DNA from: Haloarcula vallismortis ATCC 29715
Lineage (GTDB): Archaea; Halobacteriota; Halobacteria; Halobacteriales; Haloarculaceae
DNA: 64,000 nt
NCBI RefSeq assembly: GCF_000337775.1
Contig: NZ_AOLQ01000069.1
Coordinates: 310,001-374,000, forward strand
Reading direction: 5' to 3'
Position 1 is the first letter of the stretch; each line of letters opens with the position of its first letter. The notes beneath the pieces were generated by a model. It did no database searches. It saw only the letters and a program-made list of their open reading frames with translations, and was not told where the DNA came from. The position numbers and the translations under genes are program-made. Positions 53,697 to 62,081 of the stretch are shown here, piece by piece.

Positions 53697-54488
53697 ATGA
53701 AGCCGACGCGGGTGATGTCTTTCAATGTGCGGTACGACACCGCCGGAGATGGGGTAGATGGGTGGCCCCACAGGCGGGAGCTGGTGTCGGGGATAATTCA
53801 GTATCACAACCCTGCTATTATCGGGATTCAGGAGGCGATGGCCCACCAGCTCCGGGAGCTAGAGGTGTTGCTCGACGGCTACGAGTGGGTCGGTGACCCG
53901 CGTGACTCCGTCGACGCCGGCGGGGAGCACACGGCCATCGGCTACCAGACCGAGCGCTTCGACTGTGCGGCAACGAATACCTTCTGGCTCTCTGAACAGC
54001 CCGCCGAGCCGAGCAGCGTCGGCTGGGACGCCGCCTATCCCCGCGTGGCGACCTGGGCCCGCCTCCGTGACCGCGACACCGGCGACGACCTGCTGTGTCT
54101 GAACACGCATCTGGACCATCAGGGCACCGCTGCGCGGACCGAGGGAATTGAACTGGTACTCGACCATCTCGACTCTGTCGCTCGGGATGCGCCTGCGGTG
54201 TTGATGGGTGACTTCAACTGCGTGGTCGGTGAGCCGGCCTACGAACGCGCCGACGGACACGAACTCCCGGACGGCCGCAGGCTCGTCGACGCCCGCGACA
54301 CAGCGACCGTCACCCACGGCCCGACGACGAGTCGGACGGACTTCCACGACCTCATTCCCGAGATGGGTATCGACCACGTGTTCGTCAGCGAGGATGTGGC
54401 CGTCAACACCCGAGCGGTCGTTGCCGACCGCGACGACGACCATTACGGCTCCGATCACCTGCCTGTCGTGGTCGACTGCGAGCCCTGA
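53697..54488 (+). CDS. Endonuclease/exonuclease/phosphatase-fold protein
   Basis: 263 residues of the EEP fold. The start MKPTRVMSFNVRYDTAGDGVDGWP gives the catalytic Asn. The metal-binding Glu is in IIGIQEAMAHQL; the His/Asp pairs are in CLNTHLDHQG, LMGDFNCVVG and DHHYGSDHLPVVVDC. The family includes DNA and RNA nucleases and sugar or inositol phosphatases, so the substrate is open; the short size and GSDH ending resemble secreted or cytosolic phosphodiesterase-like members. It is divergent from herA with 87 bp between starts. A link to HerA/NurA is suggested only by position. Confidence 0.87.
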   Translation: MKPTRVMSFNVRYDTAGDGVDGWPHRRELVSGIIQYHNPAIIGIQEAMAHQLRELEVLLDGYEWVGDPRDSVDAGGEHTAIGYQTERFDCAATNTFWLSEQPAEPSSVGWDAAYPRVATWARLRDRDTGDDLLCLNTHLDHQGTAARTEGIELVLDHLDSVARDAPAVLMGDFNCVVGEPAYERADGHELPDGRRLVDARDTATVTHGPTTSRTDFHDLIPEMGIDHVFVSEDVAVNTRAVVADRDDDHYGSDHLPVVVDCEP

Positions 54489-54531
54489 CCCGAGGGCGAA
54501 TCTTTTGCCACTGGGGCCCCTACGTCGAACT

Positions 54532-54867
54532 ATGTTGCTTATTCGGGGGACGGCAGGCGGGACAGCGCTGACCGGGACGCTGTACGAGCCGGGCGAGGAA
54601 CCGCCCGAGTTCAGCGGCGCGCCGGACGAGGGGACGCCCTACGTCTGGGTCTGTGACGCCTTCTACGAGGTCGAAAGCGGCGGTCAGGTCCAGACCATCG
54701 ACGACCGGGAGATCCGAATCGCTTTCGAATCCCCGATGCCCCGCGGCTTCGAGACGCGCGATGCGGCCATCAACGCGGCCAAGGAACACGTCCGAACGCA
54801 GTTCGCCCGGCTCGGCGTGGCCGGCGAGACCGTAGACGTGACGGTGCAACAGGCCGAGACGGCGTAG
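54532..54867 (+). CDS. Conserved haloarchaeal protein, DUF7113-like
   Basis: 111 residues, soluble. The start MLLIRGTAGGTALTGTLYEP leads to a beta-rich fold (TPYVWVCDAFYEVESGGQV and IRIAFESPMPRGFETRD), then a helix with AAINAAKEHVRTQFARLG. I recall a haloarchaeal family (DUF7113) starting this way; function unknown. TCTTTTGCC (54501-54509) is about 27 bases upstream of the ATG, giving a separate leaderless promoter despite closeness to the EEP gene. Confidence 0.75.
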   Translation: MLLIRGTAGGTALTGTLYEPGEEPPEFSGAPDEGTPYVWVCDAFYEVESGGQVQTIDDREIRIAFESPMPRGFETRDAAINAAKEHVRTQFARLGVAGETVDVTVQQAETA

Positions 54868-54981
54868 CTGGCTCGCTGTGAGGGTTCTGGAGTGGCTCCC
54901 ATGGAGTTGTTTGCATCTCTCTTCCGACGGACCGACCGACACGTAGGGGTGCGTATTGTCCCTGCAACCCGACTAGATTGG

Positions 54982-55095
54982 TTACTCAGCGCTGTGTGGC
55001 GGAACGAAACTGCAGTTCGGACAGCCGTTGTGCTTCGTCGTCTGGTAGCTCAATCCTGCGCCGCAGTTCGGACAGTTGTACCGCTCTGAACTCAT
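54982..55095 (-). CDS. 37-residue twin-CPxC zinc-ribbon microprotein
   Basis: Read on the minus strand from the ATG at 55095 to TAA at 54982-54984. The peptide starts MSSERYNCPNCGAGL and ends CPNCSFVPPHSAE. Cys8/Cys11 and Cys25/Cys28 form two CPNC knuckles 13 residues apart, a complete four-cysteine zinc site. Haloarchaea are known for tiny CPxCG proteins with roles in biofilm, motility and stress; this one fits that class in size and motif. It lies between HerA and NurA, on their strand, but has over 550 bp of spacer before nurA. No strong TATA element is obvious upstream; a weak AT-rich spot lies near 55118-55125. Confidence 0.72.
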   Translation of the reverse strand: MSSERYNCPNCGAGLSYQTTKHNGCPNCSFVPPHSAE

Positions 55096-55204
55096 CAGTA
55101 TCAAATAGCGTTCGACGATGCCTAACATTTCACACGATATATGTCTAATCTTTTTAACTGGATGGCCTGTTGCACGCGTTCGAAATAGCCACTTTCAGTA
55201 GATT

Positions 55205-55402
55205 ATGCTGGTAGACGTTGCACTGACTAACCGGATTTATCCGGACAGCAGGGTTCCATACCGGGAATTTCTTTGGCAAGGTTCCCCGAAACCGCATATG
55301 ATTGGGATAGGAACACTCATTGTTGCGGTTACAGTCATTGTGGCGATGACACTGACTCTCGGTCTGTTACTTCGCTTGTTGAGAGACGCTGATGGGATAT
55401 GA
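55205..55402 (+). CDS. Possible small single-span membrane peptide
   Basis: 65 residues if the first ATG is used; the last 34 (from an ATG at 55298) contain one strong membrane helix, MIGIGTLIVAVTVIVAMTL, followed by a charged RLLRDAD end. AATTTCTTTGG (55265-55275) lies 28 bases before the inner ATG and AAATAGCCA lies about 27 before the outer. Base composition is lower in GC than its neighbours. It may be real but cannot be tied to a family. Confidence 0.3.
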   Translation: MLVDVALTNRIYPDSRVPYREFLWQGSPKPHMIGIGTLIVAVTVIVAMTLTLGLLLRLLRDADGI

Positions 55403-55490
55403 ACAGTCGATTAGTTCAACTGGTACTTACCCAAGTTACTCACCACACTGAGGAGCCAAACAGGCCCTGGACGATGTGACTCACGACTAA

Positions 55491-55643
55491 CGACTGGGAG
55501 TAAACCCACCGAATCCGCCACCCGTATCTCGTACGCTCGCGGCGGTCCGTGTCGTCCCGCCCGCGTTAATTACGAGCAGCCTGACCGAGAGCATCGGGCT
55601 ACTGTCAATCCTCTACGCCATCGTCCTCGCCCGCCGCGACTAG
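55491..55643 (+). pseudogene. Possible C-terminal remnant of a membrane protein gene
   Basis: Fifty in-frame codons follow a TAA at 55488-55490 without any ATG or GTG start, and end in TAG. The last part, TSSLTESIGLLSILYAIVLA followed by RRD, looks like a terminal transmembrane helix with a basic anchor. It may be the tail of a decayed gene whose upstream part is lost. The family is not recognisable. Confidence 0.25.
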
Positions 55644-55648
55644 CCACT

Positions 55649-56899
55649 TCAGAACGATTCTTCGACGGCACCCCACCGGATATCGTTGTACTCTCGCTCG
55701 CGGTCGGTCTCGAACGTTCGCTCGATGCGTCGAGTGAGTTCCTCGCTGCCCTGTCGGTCGATCTTCGCCAGTTCGTCGGCCTTCCCGATGGCCAGCGGCG
55801 GGCCCTGCTCTCGGGCCACGTCGTGGAGTATCTGCCGTGTGAGTTTCGCCCGGCACTCCGGGTCCTTGGTGAAGGCATAGGGGGCCTCGACGCGGAACAC
55901 GAGGTCGGACCGGGGGTCGTAGAGCACGAAAAACGTCACCTCGTAGGCCTCGGGGTCGAGCGACCGCTCGATGCCCAGCGCGTCGCCGTCGGCGGCCATG
56001 ATGCCGTCAGTGCCGCCCCGCGAGCGGAACCAGTTCGTCGCAGTGAGACAGTCCGTCTGTCGCTCACCCTCGTTGTCGCGGCGCTCAAGGATTCGGCGGA
56101 AGAAGGCGGTGTCGTTCACCCACGGCGCGTTGGTCTTGCGACGTAACGCCCGTGTGAGGGCTTTTGTCGAGGAGTTCTTGATGAACCCCACCATCGGCAC
56201 GTCCCGCTCGACGAACCGCTCGACGAGGTCGACGTAGTTGTTCACCACCGTCTTGGGCCGGTCGTCCTCCGCGAGCAGGTCGGCCAGTTCGGTGTCGCGG
56301 TCGGCCCAGCGGAGCACGCCGGTCGGGTAGATCGGCCCGTCGAGGATGAACAGGTCCTCGACCATATCGGCGTTTGTCAGCGCGTGCTGGCTCTCCGCGA
56401 GATACAGCGCCAGCGCGTGGACGACCCGCTGCTCGTAGCGGTCGACCTGTGGCACGTCGAGGACACGCCGCTTGGCGTAGCCGCGGTCCCCGCCCTGCCA
56501 CTCGCCGTCGAACCCCAGCGTCGCGTCGTTCGAGTGGACGGCCATGATAATCGTCCGGCCACGGTGCAGTTCGACGTCGGATGGCACGCTGCCCATCGCC
56601 GCCTGTGCCACGTCCAGCACCAGCCCGTTCTTGAACGTCGTGGGGTTGATGCTGCCCGAGTCCAGGCCGTGCTGGGTCGGAAACGGCGGGTCCGCCAGCG
56701 CGATGTCTTCGATGGGGACCTTTCGGCGGCGCTGCTCGTCGAGCGGCTCCAGAATCTTCGTCCCGTCCTGCCATAGCGGGTCGAGAAAGCTGTCCCACAC
56801 TTCCTCGGCGGCCGCCTCCTGGTCGCTCGTCTCGACGGTCTCGCGCACCTGCCCGGCGAGCTTGGCGATTCCGTCGACGTGGACCGGGTCCAGCGTCAT
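55649..56899 (-). CDS. nurA: NurA nuclease
   Basis: 416 residues. NurA is the 5'-3' nuclease that works with HerA at double-strand breaks. The N-terminal metal-binding part reads GLDSGSINPTTFKNGLVLDV with an Asp ligand. FILDGPIYPTGVLRWADRD carries another Asp, and the conserved GFDGEWQGGDRGY and the IKNSSTKALTRAL segment are also present. The C terminus ends GAVEESF. GGATTATAC, read leftward at about 56920-56928, lies 27 bases upstream. It shares strand but not operon with herA; a zinc-ribbon microprotein lies between the two. Confidence 0.9.
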   Translation of the reverse strand: MTLDPVHVDGIAKLAGQVRETVETSDQEAAAEEVWDSFLDPLWQDGTKILEPLDEQRRRKVPIEDIALADPPFPTQHGLDSGSINPTTFKNGLVLDVAQAAMGSVPSDVELHRGRTIIMAVHSNDATLGFDGEWQGGDRGYAKRRVLDVPQVDRYEQRVVHALALYLAESQHALTNADMVEDLFILDGPIYPTGVLRWADRDTELADLLAEDDRPKTVVNNYVDLVERFVERDVPMVGFIKNSSTKALTRALRRKTNAPWVNDTAFFRRILERRDNEGERQTDCLTATNWFRSRGGTDGIMAADGDALGIERSLDPEAYEVTFFVLYDPRSDLVFRVEAPYAFTKDPECRAKLTRQILHDVAREQGPPLAIGKADELAKIDRQGSEELTRRIERTFETDREREYNDIRWGAVEESF

Positions 56900-56975
56900 G
56901 CCCGTGCGTTCGCGGGCACGGGTATAATCCTTTGGTCACCCACCGATTCGGCGCTGACTCCCTGCTGTTTGTCGC

Positions 56976-57368
56976 CTACTCCTCGTCGGACTCCTCGCGG
57001 AGGAGACGTTCGATGGCTTCAGCGATCTCCTCGTAGGACTGCATCGTCAGTCCGTCTGTAGTGATGAGCACGCCATGCCGCTCTGTCGTCGCCCGGAGGA
57101 GGTAGCCGTTGGAGAACGCGCGCACGGTGAAACGGTAATCACCCAGCTCTGACTCCTGGTAGGCGTTTTTCGTCTGTTTGTACCCCTGCCACTCGTGGCC
57201 GACGAAGTCGTTGAGGTCGGCGTCCTGTTCGAGGTCCTCCCGCAGATAGAGTTGCTCGAAGTTCGCACGAGTGAAATACGTCACCGAGCGAAGGGAGTCG
57301 CCCGTCGCCGTCCGGGCTGTCGTAACGATTGCGTCGGCCAGATCGTCCGAGAGAATGTTTCGAGTCAT
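56976..57368 (-). CDS. Conserved haloarchaeal protein, DUF7522-like
   Basis: 130 residues, soluble and acidic. It contains SVTYFTRANFEQLYLREDLEQ and a beta-rich part (DYRFTVRAFSNGYLLRATTE) that resembles a small sensor or stress domain; it ends with a helix (EEIAEAIERLLREESDEE). I associate it with a halobacterial family (DUF7522) of unknown role. The ATG at 57368 has CTTAATTTC (57391-57399) about 27 bases before it. It may be co-transcribed with nurA, but 76 bp separate them. Confidence 0.72.
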   Translation of the reverse strand: MTRNILSDDLADAIVTTARTATGDSLRSVTYFTRANFEQLYLREDLEQDADLNDFVGHEWQGYKQTKNAYQESELGDYRFTVRAFSNGYLLRATTERHGVLITTDGLTMQSYEEIAEAIERLLREESDEE

Positions 57369-57528
57369 GCCCGACCGAAGGCGGGCCACCCTCTTAATTT
57401 CAGGGTTCCCGATACCAGCAACGATAGCAGGGGAATAGCAGCACCAGAACTACCGAATTTCGCATTATCGACCGTCACGTTCGGGACTGACCGACAGTGT
57501 ATTAGGCCGGTCGCGTGACCCACCGGGT

Positions 57529-59088
57529 ATGGACGCCGGACTCATCATTCTGGACGGTTGGGGACTGAACCCGGACGACGATGTCCGGGATGCCGTCGCC
57601 GCCGCCGACACGCCGAACTTCGACCGCTACCGAGACGCAGGCGCAGCGTCGACGCTTGCGACCCACGGCCGCCGGGTCGGGCTCCCGGAGGGCCAGATGG
57701 GCAACTCCGAGGTGGGCCACCTCAACATCGGGGCCGGCCGTGTCGTCAAGCAGGACTCCGCCCGCGTCAGCGACAGTATCGCCCGCTCGCGAGGCGAGTC
57801 ACCGCCCGACGACGAGGCACAGGACCCGCCCTTCTTCGAGAACGAGACGATCCTATCGGCCTTCGAGTACGCCGAGGAACACGGTGGCCGAGTTCACTTC
57901 ATGGGCCTCGTCTCCGACGGCGGCGTTCACTCCTATCAGGATCACCTCCACGCGCTCATTGAACTCGCCGGCGAGCGCGGAACCGACGCCGTCTCACATG
58001 CCTTCACCGACGGCCGCGACACCTCGCCGACCGGCGGCGAGGACTACCTCACCGACCTCGAAGCCACCGCCGAGAAGCACGGAACTGGCCACGTCGTCAC
58101 CGTCTGCGGCCGCTACTACGCGATGGACCGCGACCAGAACTGGGAGCGGACGCGCCGGGCCTACGACGCCATCGTCCACCGAGAGGGTGACCACCACGCC
58201 GACGACGCCGTCACGGCGGCCACGGAATCGTATGCCCGCGACACCACCGACGAATTCATCGAGCCGACGACCGTCGGCGACCACGCCGGCCTCGAAGACG
58301 GCGACGCAGTCATCTTCTTCAACTTCCGGTCTGACCGCGCTCGGCAACTCACCCGAATGCTCGGCGATATCCGGCCCGAGGACTGGGGGGCTGACACCGA
58401 ATCGCCGGACACCCGGCTGGTGACGATGACCCAGTACGACGAGACGTTCGACCTGCCGGTCGCCTTCCCACCGAATCAGCCCGAGGACGTGCTCGGCGAG
58501 GTGCTCTCGGAAGCCGGGAAGACCCAAATTCGGCTGGCCGAGACGGAGAAATACCCCCACGTCACCTACTTCCTCAACGGCGGGCGGGAAGTCGCGTTCG
58601 ACGGCGAGAGTCGTGAAATCGTCGACAGCCCCGACGTGGCGACCTACGACCTACAACCGGAGATGAGCGCGCCGGAACTGGCCGACACCGCCATCGAGTT
58701 CATCGAGGCCGAGGACCCCGATGCGATGGTCCTGAACTTCGCCAACCCCGATATGGTCGGCCACACCGGCGACTTCGACGCGGCGGTGACCGCTGTCGAG
58801 GCCGTCGACGAACAGCTCGGCCGGCTGGTCGACGCCATTCAGGCCGCCGGCGGCCACGTCCTCATCTGTGCCGACCACGGGAACGCTGACGACATGGGGA
58901 CCGTCGAGGACCCGCACACGGCCCACACGACCAATCCCGTCCCGTTCATCTACCTCTCCCCTGACGGGACCGCCGGTGGCCGGACTGCCCGCGACGGCGG
59001 GACGCTGGCCGACCTCGCGCCGACGATGCTCACACTCATGGATATCGACCGGCCGGCCGCGATGACCGGCACGCCGCTCATCGAGTAA
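57529..59088 (+). CDS. gpmI: 2,3-bisphosphoglycerate-independent phosphoglycerate mutase
   Basis: Interconverts 3- and 2-phosphoglycerate in glycolysis and gluconeogenesis, using a phosphoserine intermediate and Mn2+. The 519 residues match the bacterial-type iPGM. Metal-binding and nucleophile residues are visible: LIILDGWGLN, then MGNSEVGHLNIGAGR with the nucleophile Ser, FTDGRDTSP, NFRSDRARQLT, NFANPDMVGHTGDFDA and DHGNADDM. CGCTGT-type promoter signals are weak, but GTATTAGG (57498-57505) is 27-28 bases before the ATG. It is followed by kptA on the opposite strand. Confidence 0.97.
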   Translation: MDAGLIILDGWGLNPDDDVRDAVAAADTPNFDRYRDAGAASTLATHGRRVGLPEGQMGNSEVGHLNIGAGRVVKQDSARVSDSIARSRGESPPDDEAQDPPFFENETILSAFEYAEEHGGRVHFMGLVSDGGVHSYQDHLHALIELAGERGTDAVSHAFTDGRDTSPTGGEDYLTDLEATAEKHGTGHVVTVCGRYYAMDRDQNWERTRRAYDAIVHREGDHHADDAVTAATESYARDTTDEFIEPTTVGDHAGLEDGDAVIFFNFRSDRARQLTRMLGDIRPEDWGADTESPDTRLVTMTQYDETFDLPVAFPPNQPEDVLGEVLSEAGKTQIRLAETEKYPHVTYFLNGGREVAFDGESREIVDSPDVATYDLQPEMSAPELADTAIEFIEAEDPDAMVLNFANPDMVGHTGDFDAAVTAVEAVDEQLGRLVDAIQAAGGHVLICADHGNADDMGTVEDPHTAHTTNPVPFIYLSPDGTAGGRTARDGGTLADLAPTMLTLMDIDRPAAMTGTPLIE

Positions 59089-59137
59089 TGGGCGGCGCAA
59101 CCACGCTAGTCTTCGAGTAGTGGGAGGGGCGACGGCG

Positions 59138-59806
59138 CTACTCTCCCAGCAGCGAGAGGTACTGCGGCGGCACGCGGTCGGTCGTGTACGTCTCGGCCCC
59201 CCGTTTGACGACCCACCAGTCGTTGGCTTGCATCGTCGCGGCGTCGATGACGAACACGACGGGGTCATCGGCGTGGCGACGCCCCACCTCGCGGGCCGCT
59301 CCAGCGGAGTCAGAGAGATGGACCGTCTGGCGGCCCATCGGCTTCAGTCCATCCTCGCGTATTGGTTCGACGTTCCGCGGGGCAGTCCCGTGATACAGCG
59401 TCGGCGGGACCGGGTCGTCGGTCGCGTCGAGAGAGACGTCGACGGAGTGTCCGTACGCCGCTCGAACGCGACCGCCAGCCGCTCCCTCACTTGACTCGTC
59501 GCTGACTCCCGCTCGCTCGAACCGTCCCTTCGGGTCCGTGGCGATGACACCCGAAAGCGCCTCGCCGTCGACCCAGTCGTACTTTCGCTCGACTGCGGCG
59601 CGGAGGGACTCGAATGGTGTCCAGCCTGCCTCGTCTACGTCGATGCCCGCGTCTTCGGGGAAGTGTCTGAGCGCCCCCGAGATGAACTTCGAGAGCTGTC
59701 GCCGCCGTGCACCGTCGAGAACATCAATCCCCGCTCCATCACAGACCGGGCAGGTATCACCCTCGAAGAAGCCATCCTCGGGACAGCGACGGACCGCGTC
59801 TGGCAT
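59138..59806 (-). CDS. kptA: RNA 2'-phosphotransferase KptA/Tpt1 with N-terminal zinc ribbon
   Basis: 222 residues. KptA removes a 2'-phosphate from RNA in an NAD-consuming reaction that yields ADP-ribose cyclic phosphate. The catalytic domain shows LSKFISGALRHFPE (Arg and His), TLYHGTAPRNVEPIREDG and VHLSDSAGAAREVGRRH. The first 30 residues carry CPEDGFFEGDTCPVCDGAG, a four-cysteine zinc-ribbon set absent from many homologues. Since archaeal tRNA splicing with RtcB leaves no 2'-phosphate, its target is unclear; damaged RNA or DNA-end modification are possible. The ATG at 59806 has a CAAAAACG box about 27 bases upstream. Confidence 0.9.
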   Translation of the reverse strand: MPDAVRRCPEDGFFEGDTCPVCDGAGIDVLDGARRRQLSKFISGALRHFPEDAGIDVDEAGWTPFESLRAAVERKYDWVDGEALSGVIATDPKGRFERAGVSDESSEGAAGGRVRAAYGHSVDVSLDATDDPVPPTLYHGTAPRNVEPIREDGLKPMGRQTVHLSDSAGAAREVGRRHADDPVVFVIDAATMQANDWWVVKRGAETYTTDRVPPQYLSLLGE

Positions 59807-59934
59807 GGTCGAGAATGAGCCACGACCACACAAAAACGTCACGTGGACGGATTTCGGCCGAGATTACCCTGATTTCTCCACCCCAGCGTCCGGGTAGCTT
59901 CAAGTGAATACAGTCGACAGTGAGCCATAGCGAA

Positions 59935-60669
59935 ATGCCGTCCCCAACAGACCTCGAACTCGGTGGCGAGCGGTCTGACGTGTATCGGTTTGTGGAACGG
60001 AACGGCCCTGTCGCGCCCGCCGAGGTGGCCGAAGCCATCAGCGTTGACCCCGAGCGATTCCAGCACCACATCTCCATTCTCAAACGGGACGACCTCATCG
60101 AGACCACCGAAGAGGGGAAGCTCACGGTTGCCCTCCATCAGGGCGAGACGGCCGAACACTACGAGGCCGGCGTCAGCTACGAGATACGGCCTTCCCGGCC
60201 ATCGGACCTCTCCGGCGTCGTCGGCACGATCCGCGACGTGACCAGCGAAGCGCCGTACCTCATCGCAGCTGGCGTTGCCGAGCAACTGGCATACGAGGAC
60301 ACGCTCGTCCGCTGGGGTCCTAACCGCTGTCGCGTCGTGTTCGTTGCTACTGTCGACGACGATGTCGTCGGCTGGGTCCACGTCTCTATGTCCGAGGTGG
60401 ACGAACTCGCGTCGACGGCCGAACTCACCCTCGGTGTGATGGAGACCTACCGCCGCCATGGAATCGGCAGTCACCTGCTTCACCGCGGGGTCGAATGGGC
60501 TGCCACCCGTGGCTGTCGGAAGGTGTACAACAGCCTTCCGGCCACGAACGAGCGAGCTATCGACTTTCTGAAAGAATCCGGCTGGACGGTCGAGGCTATC
60601 CGCGACGGTCACTATGAAATCAGCGGGGAACTGGTCGACGAGGTGATGCTCGCTCGCCGGCTGGACTGA
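59935..60669 (+). CDS. N-terminal HTH fused to GNAT acetyltransferase
   Basis: 244 residues. The first 75 form a winged helix (DVYRFVERNGPVAPAEVAEA and HHISILKRDDLIETTEEGKL), a MarR/ArsR-like DNA-binding unit. The rest is a GNAT domain with VVGWVHVSMSEVDELASTAEL and the acetyl-CoA loop TYRRHGIGSHLLHRGVEWAA. A DNA-binding acetyltransferase may modify a protein or small molecule while bound to DNA. The ATG at 59935 was preferred over a GTG 15 bases upstream because of a weak AGTGAATAC box about 27 bases before. It is separated by 93 bp from the PPOX-fold gene, so they may form one unit. Confidence 0.85.
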   Translation: MPSPTDLELGGERSDVYRFVERNGPVAPAEVAEAISVDPERFQHHISILKRDDLIETTEEGKLTVALHQGETAEHYEAGVSYEIRPSRPSDLSGVVGTIRDVTSEAPYLIAAGVAEQLAYEDTLVRWGPNRCRVVFVATVDDDVVGWVHVSMSEVDELASTAELTLGVMETYRRHGIGSHLLHRGVEWAATRGCRKVYNSLPATNERAIDFLKESGWTVEAIRDGHYEISGELVDEVMLARRLD

Positions 60670-60761
60670 GTCGAATTTCAGGCAACCACCGCGACCTGCC
60701 GGACAGAGAGTCCGAGGACAGCGCCCTGTGGATTTATGATTATCTGCCGACAAGTGCGGAC

Positions 60762-61253
60762 ATGACAGTTGCCGAACTGGAAGACTTCGGGATGCTCCAG
60801 ATGGATAGCGAGGACATCGAAAAGACCCTCGAACGGAAAAGCGTCGGCGTGCTCGGTGTCCCGACCGACGCCGCCCCGCTACTGTGCCCGCTCAGTTTCT
60901 GGTACGACGGCGAGTCCACGCTCTATTTCGTCTACGTCCTCGGTGCCGACAGCCAGAAAGTGACGGCGAGCGACCGCGCAGACGTCGCTCAGTTTCTCGT
61001 CTACAACATCGAAACCACGTTCAACTGGCGCAGCGTCCTGCTGACGGGGACAATCGAGCGAGTCCCTGATGACGAACGTGCAGCACTCGAAGAACAGATC
61101 GACACCTCCTGGAAACCAGACATGTTCGAACGGGCGGCCGAGACGGAGGCCACAGCGCTGTACCGGTTCCGAATCGACGACCGCGCCGGTATCAAGCAAC
61201 TCGAACTCCCGCCTGAACTCAGGACCGAATCCTCGTCGAGCCGGCCGGACTGA
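60762..61253 (+). CDS. Pyridoxamine 5'-phosphate oxidase-fold protein
   Basis: 163 residues with the split beta-barrel of the PPOX/FMN-binding family: LQMDSEDIEKTLERKSVGVL, LCPLSFWYDGESTLYFVYVLG and DVAQFLVYNIETTFNWRSVLLTG. The C terminus is acidic. Such proteins bind FMN, F420 or heme; the cofactor here cannot be read from the sequence. TGGATTTATGATTATC (60730-60745) gives a promoter about 27 bases upstream. It is convergent with nadC across a 6-base gap. Confidence 0.88.
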   Translation: MTVAELEDFGMLQMDSEDIEKTLERKSVGVLGVPTDAAPLLCPLSFWYDGESTLYFVYVLGADSQKVTASDRADVAQFLVYNIETTFNWRSVLLTGTIERVPDDERAALEEQIDTSWKPDMFERAAETEATALYRFRIDDRAGIKQLELPPELRTESSSSRPD

Positions 61254-61259
61254 CCGGGT

Positions 61260-62081
61260 TCAGCCCGTCCGGAAGGAGAAATCGAGCGTCGGCGCGGAGT
61301 GGGTCAGCGCCCCCATCGAGATGATGTCCACGCCTGTTTCAGCGTAGGTCGGCACGTCCTCAACTGTGATACCGCCGCTGGCCTCGGTGAGCGCGTCGGC
61401 CTCGGCCGCCGCCACGAAGTCGACGGCCCGCTCGGTCTCGGCGGGTGTCATGTTGTCGAGCAGGACGATGTCCGCGCCGGCCTCGGCGGCCCGCGGGGCG
61501 TCCTCGGGCGTCTCGACCTCCACGTCGAGTTTCGTGGCGAATGAGGCCCGCTGCCCGAAGTGCTCGACGGCGTCAACCAGCCCCATCTCCGCGATGTGGT
61601 TGTCCTTGATCATCACCATGTGCGAGAGGTCCAGCCGGTGGGTGTCGCCGCCGCCGGCCGACACCGCTCGCTTCTCGATGCCGCGCAACCCCGGAGTCGT
61701 CTTGCGCGTGCCGGCGATGCGAGTGTCGGCGTCAGCGTCTGCCGAGGCCGCGGCGTCGACGGCGACTCGGGTCTTCGTCGCCACGCCCGAGGCGTGGCCG
61801 GTGATGTTCACGGCGACGCGCTCCCCGCGGAGCACCGACTGCGCGGGTCCCTCGACTCGCAACACTTCATCGCCGGCGTCGATCGCATCTCCGGCGGCGA
61901 GCGGCGTTTCCACGGCACAGTCCAGATACTCGAACACCGCGGTGGCGGCGTCGAGGCCTGCAACGACGCCTGCTTCCTTCGCCACCAGACGCCCCGTCGT
62001 CGTCCCGGGCACGTCGTTGGTCACGTCGTGGTGGCCCACGTCCTCGCGGAGCCACCGCTCGATGTCGCTGTCGGTGAGCAT
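61260..62081 (-). CDS. nadC: Nicotinate-nucleotide pyrophosphorylase
   Basis: Transfers phosphoribosyl from PRPP to quinolinate, releasing CO2, the last step of quinolinate-dependent NAD synthesis. The 273 residues match the family. Motifs: LRGERVAVNITGHASGVATKTR (PRPP and substrate), IAGTRKTTPGLRGIEKRAV with the catalytic Lys and Arg, and DLSHMVMIKDNH. The C-terminal barrel has GITVEDVPTYAETGVD. The start overlaps the nadB stop by one base (TGATG), with GGAG 14-18 bases upstream, so the two are translationally linked. It is the third gene of the nadA-nadB-nadC operon. Confidence 0.96.
   Translation of the reverse strand: MLTDSDIERWLREDVGHHDVTNDVPGTTTGRLVAKEAGVVAGLDAATAVFEYLDCAVETPLAAGDAIDAGDEVLRVEGPAQSVLRGERVAVNITGHASGVATKTRVAVDAAASADADADTRIAGTRKTTPGLRGIEKRAVSAGGGDTHRLDLSHMVMIKDNHIAEMGLVDAVEHFGQRASFATKLDVEVETPEDAPRAAEAGADIVLLDNMTPAETERAVDFVAAAEADALTEASGGITVEDVPTYAETGVDIISMGALTHSAPTLDFSFRTG

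Larger units (their letters stand above)
55096..55648. other. Low-coding spacer between the zinc-ribbon gene and nurA
   Basis: 553 bases, noticeably more AT-rich than the rest of the window in its first half. The only open frames are the small membrane peptide at 55205-55402 and a short C-terminal-like stretch at 55491-55643. I see no repeats, RNA gene or insertion-sequence ends. It looks like an eroded region left after gene loss. Confidence 0.45.
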
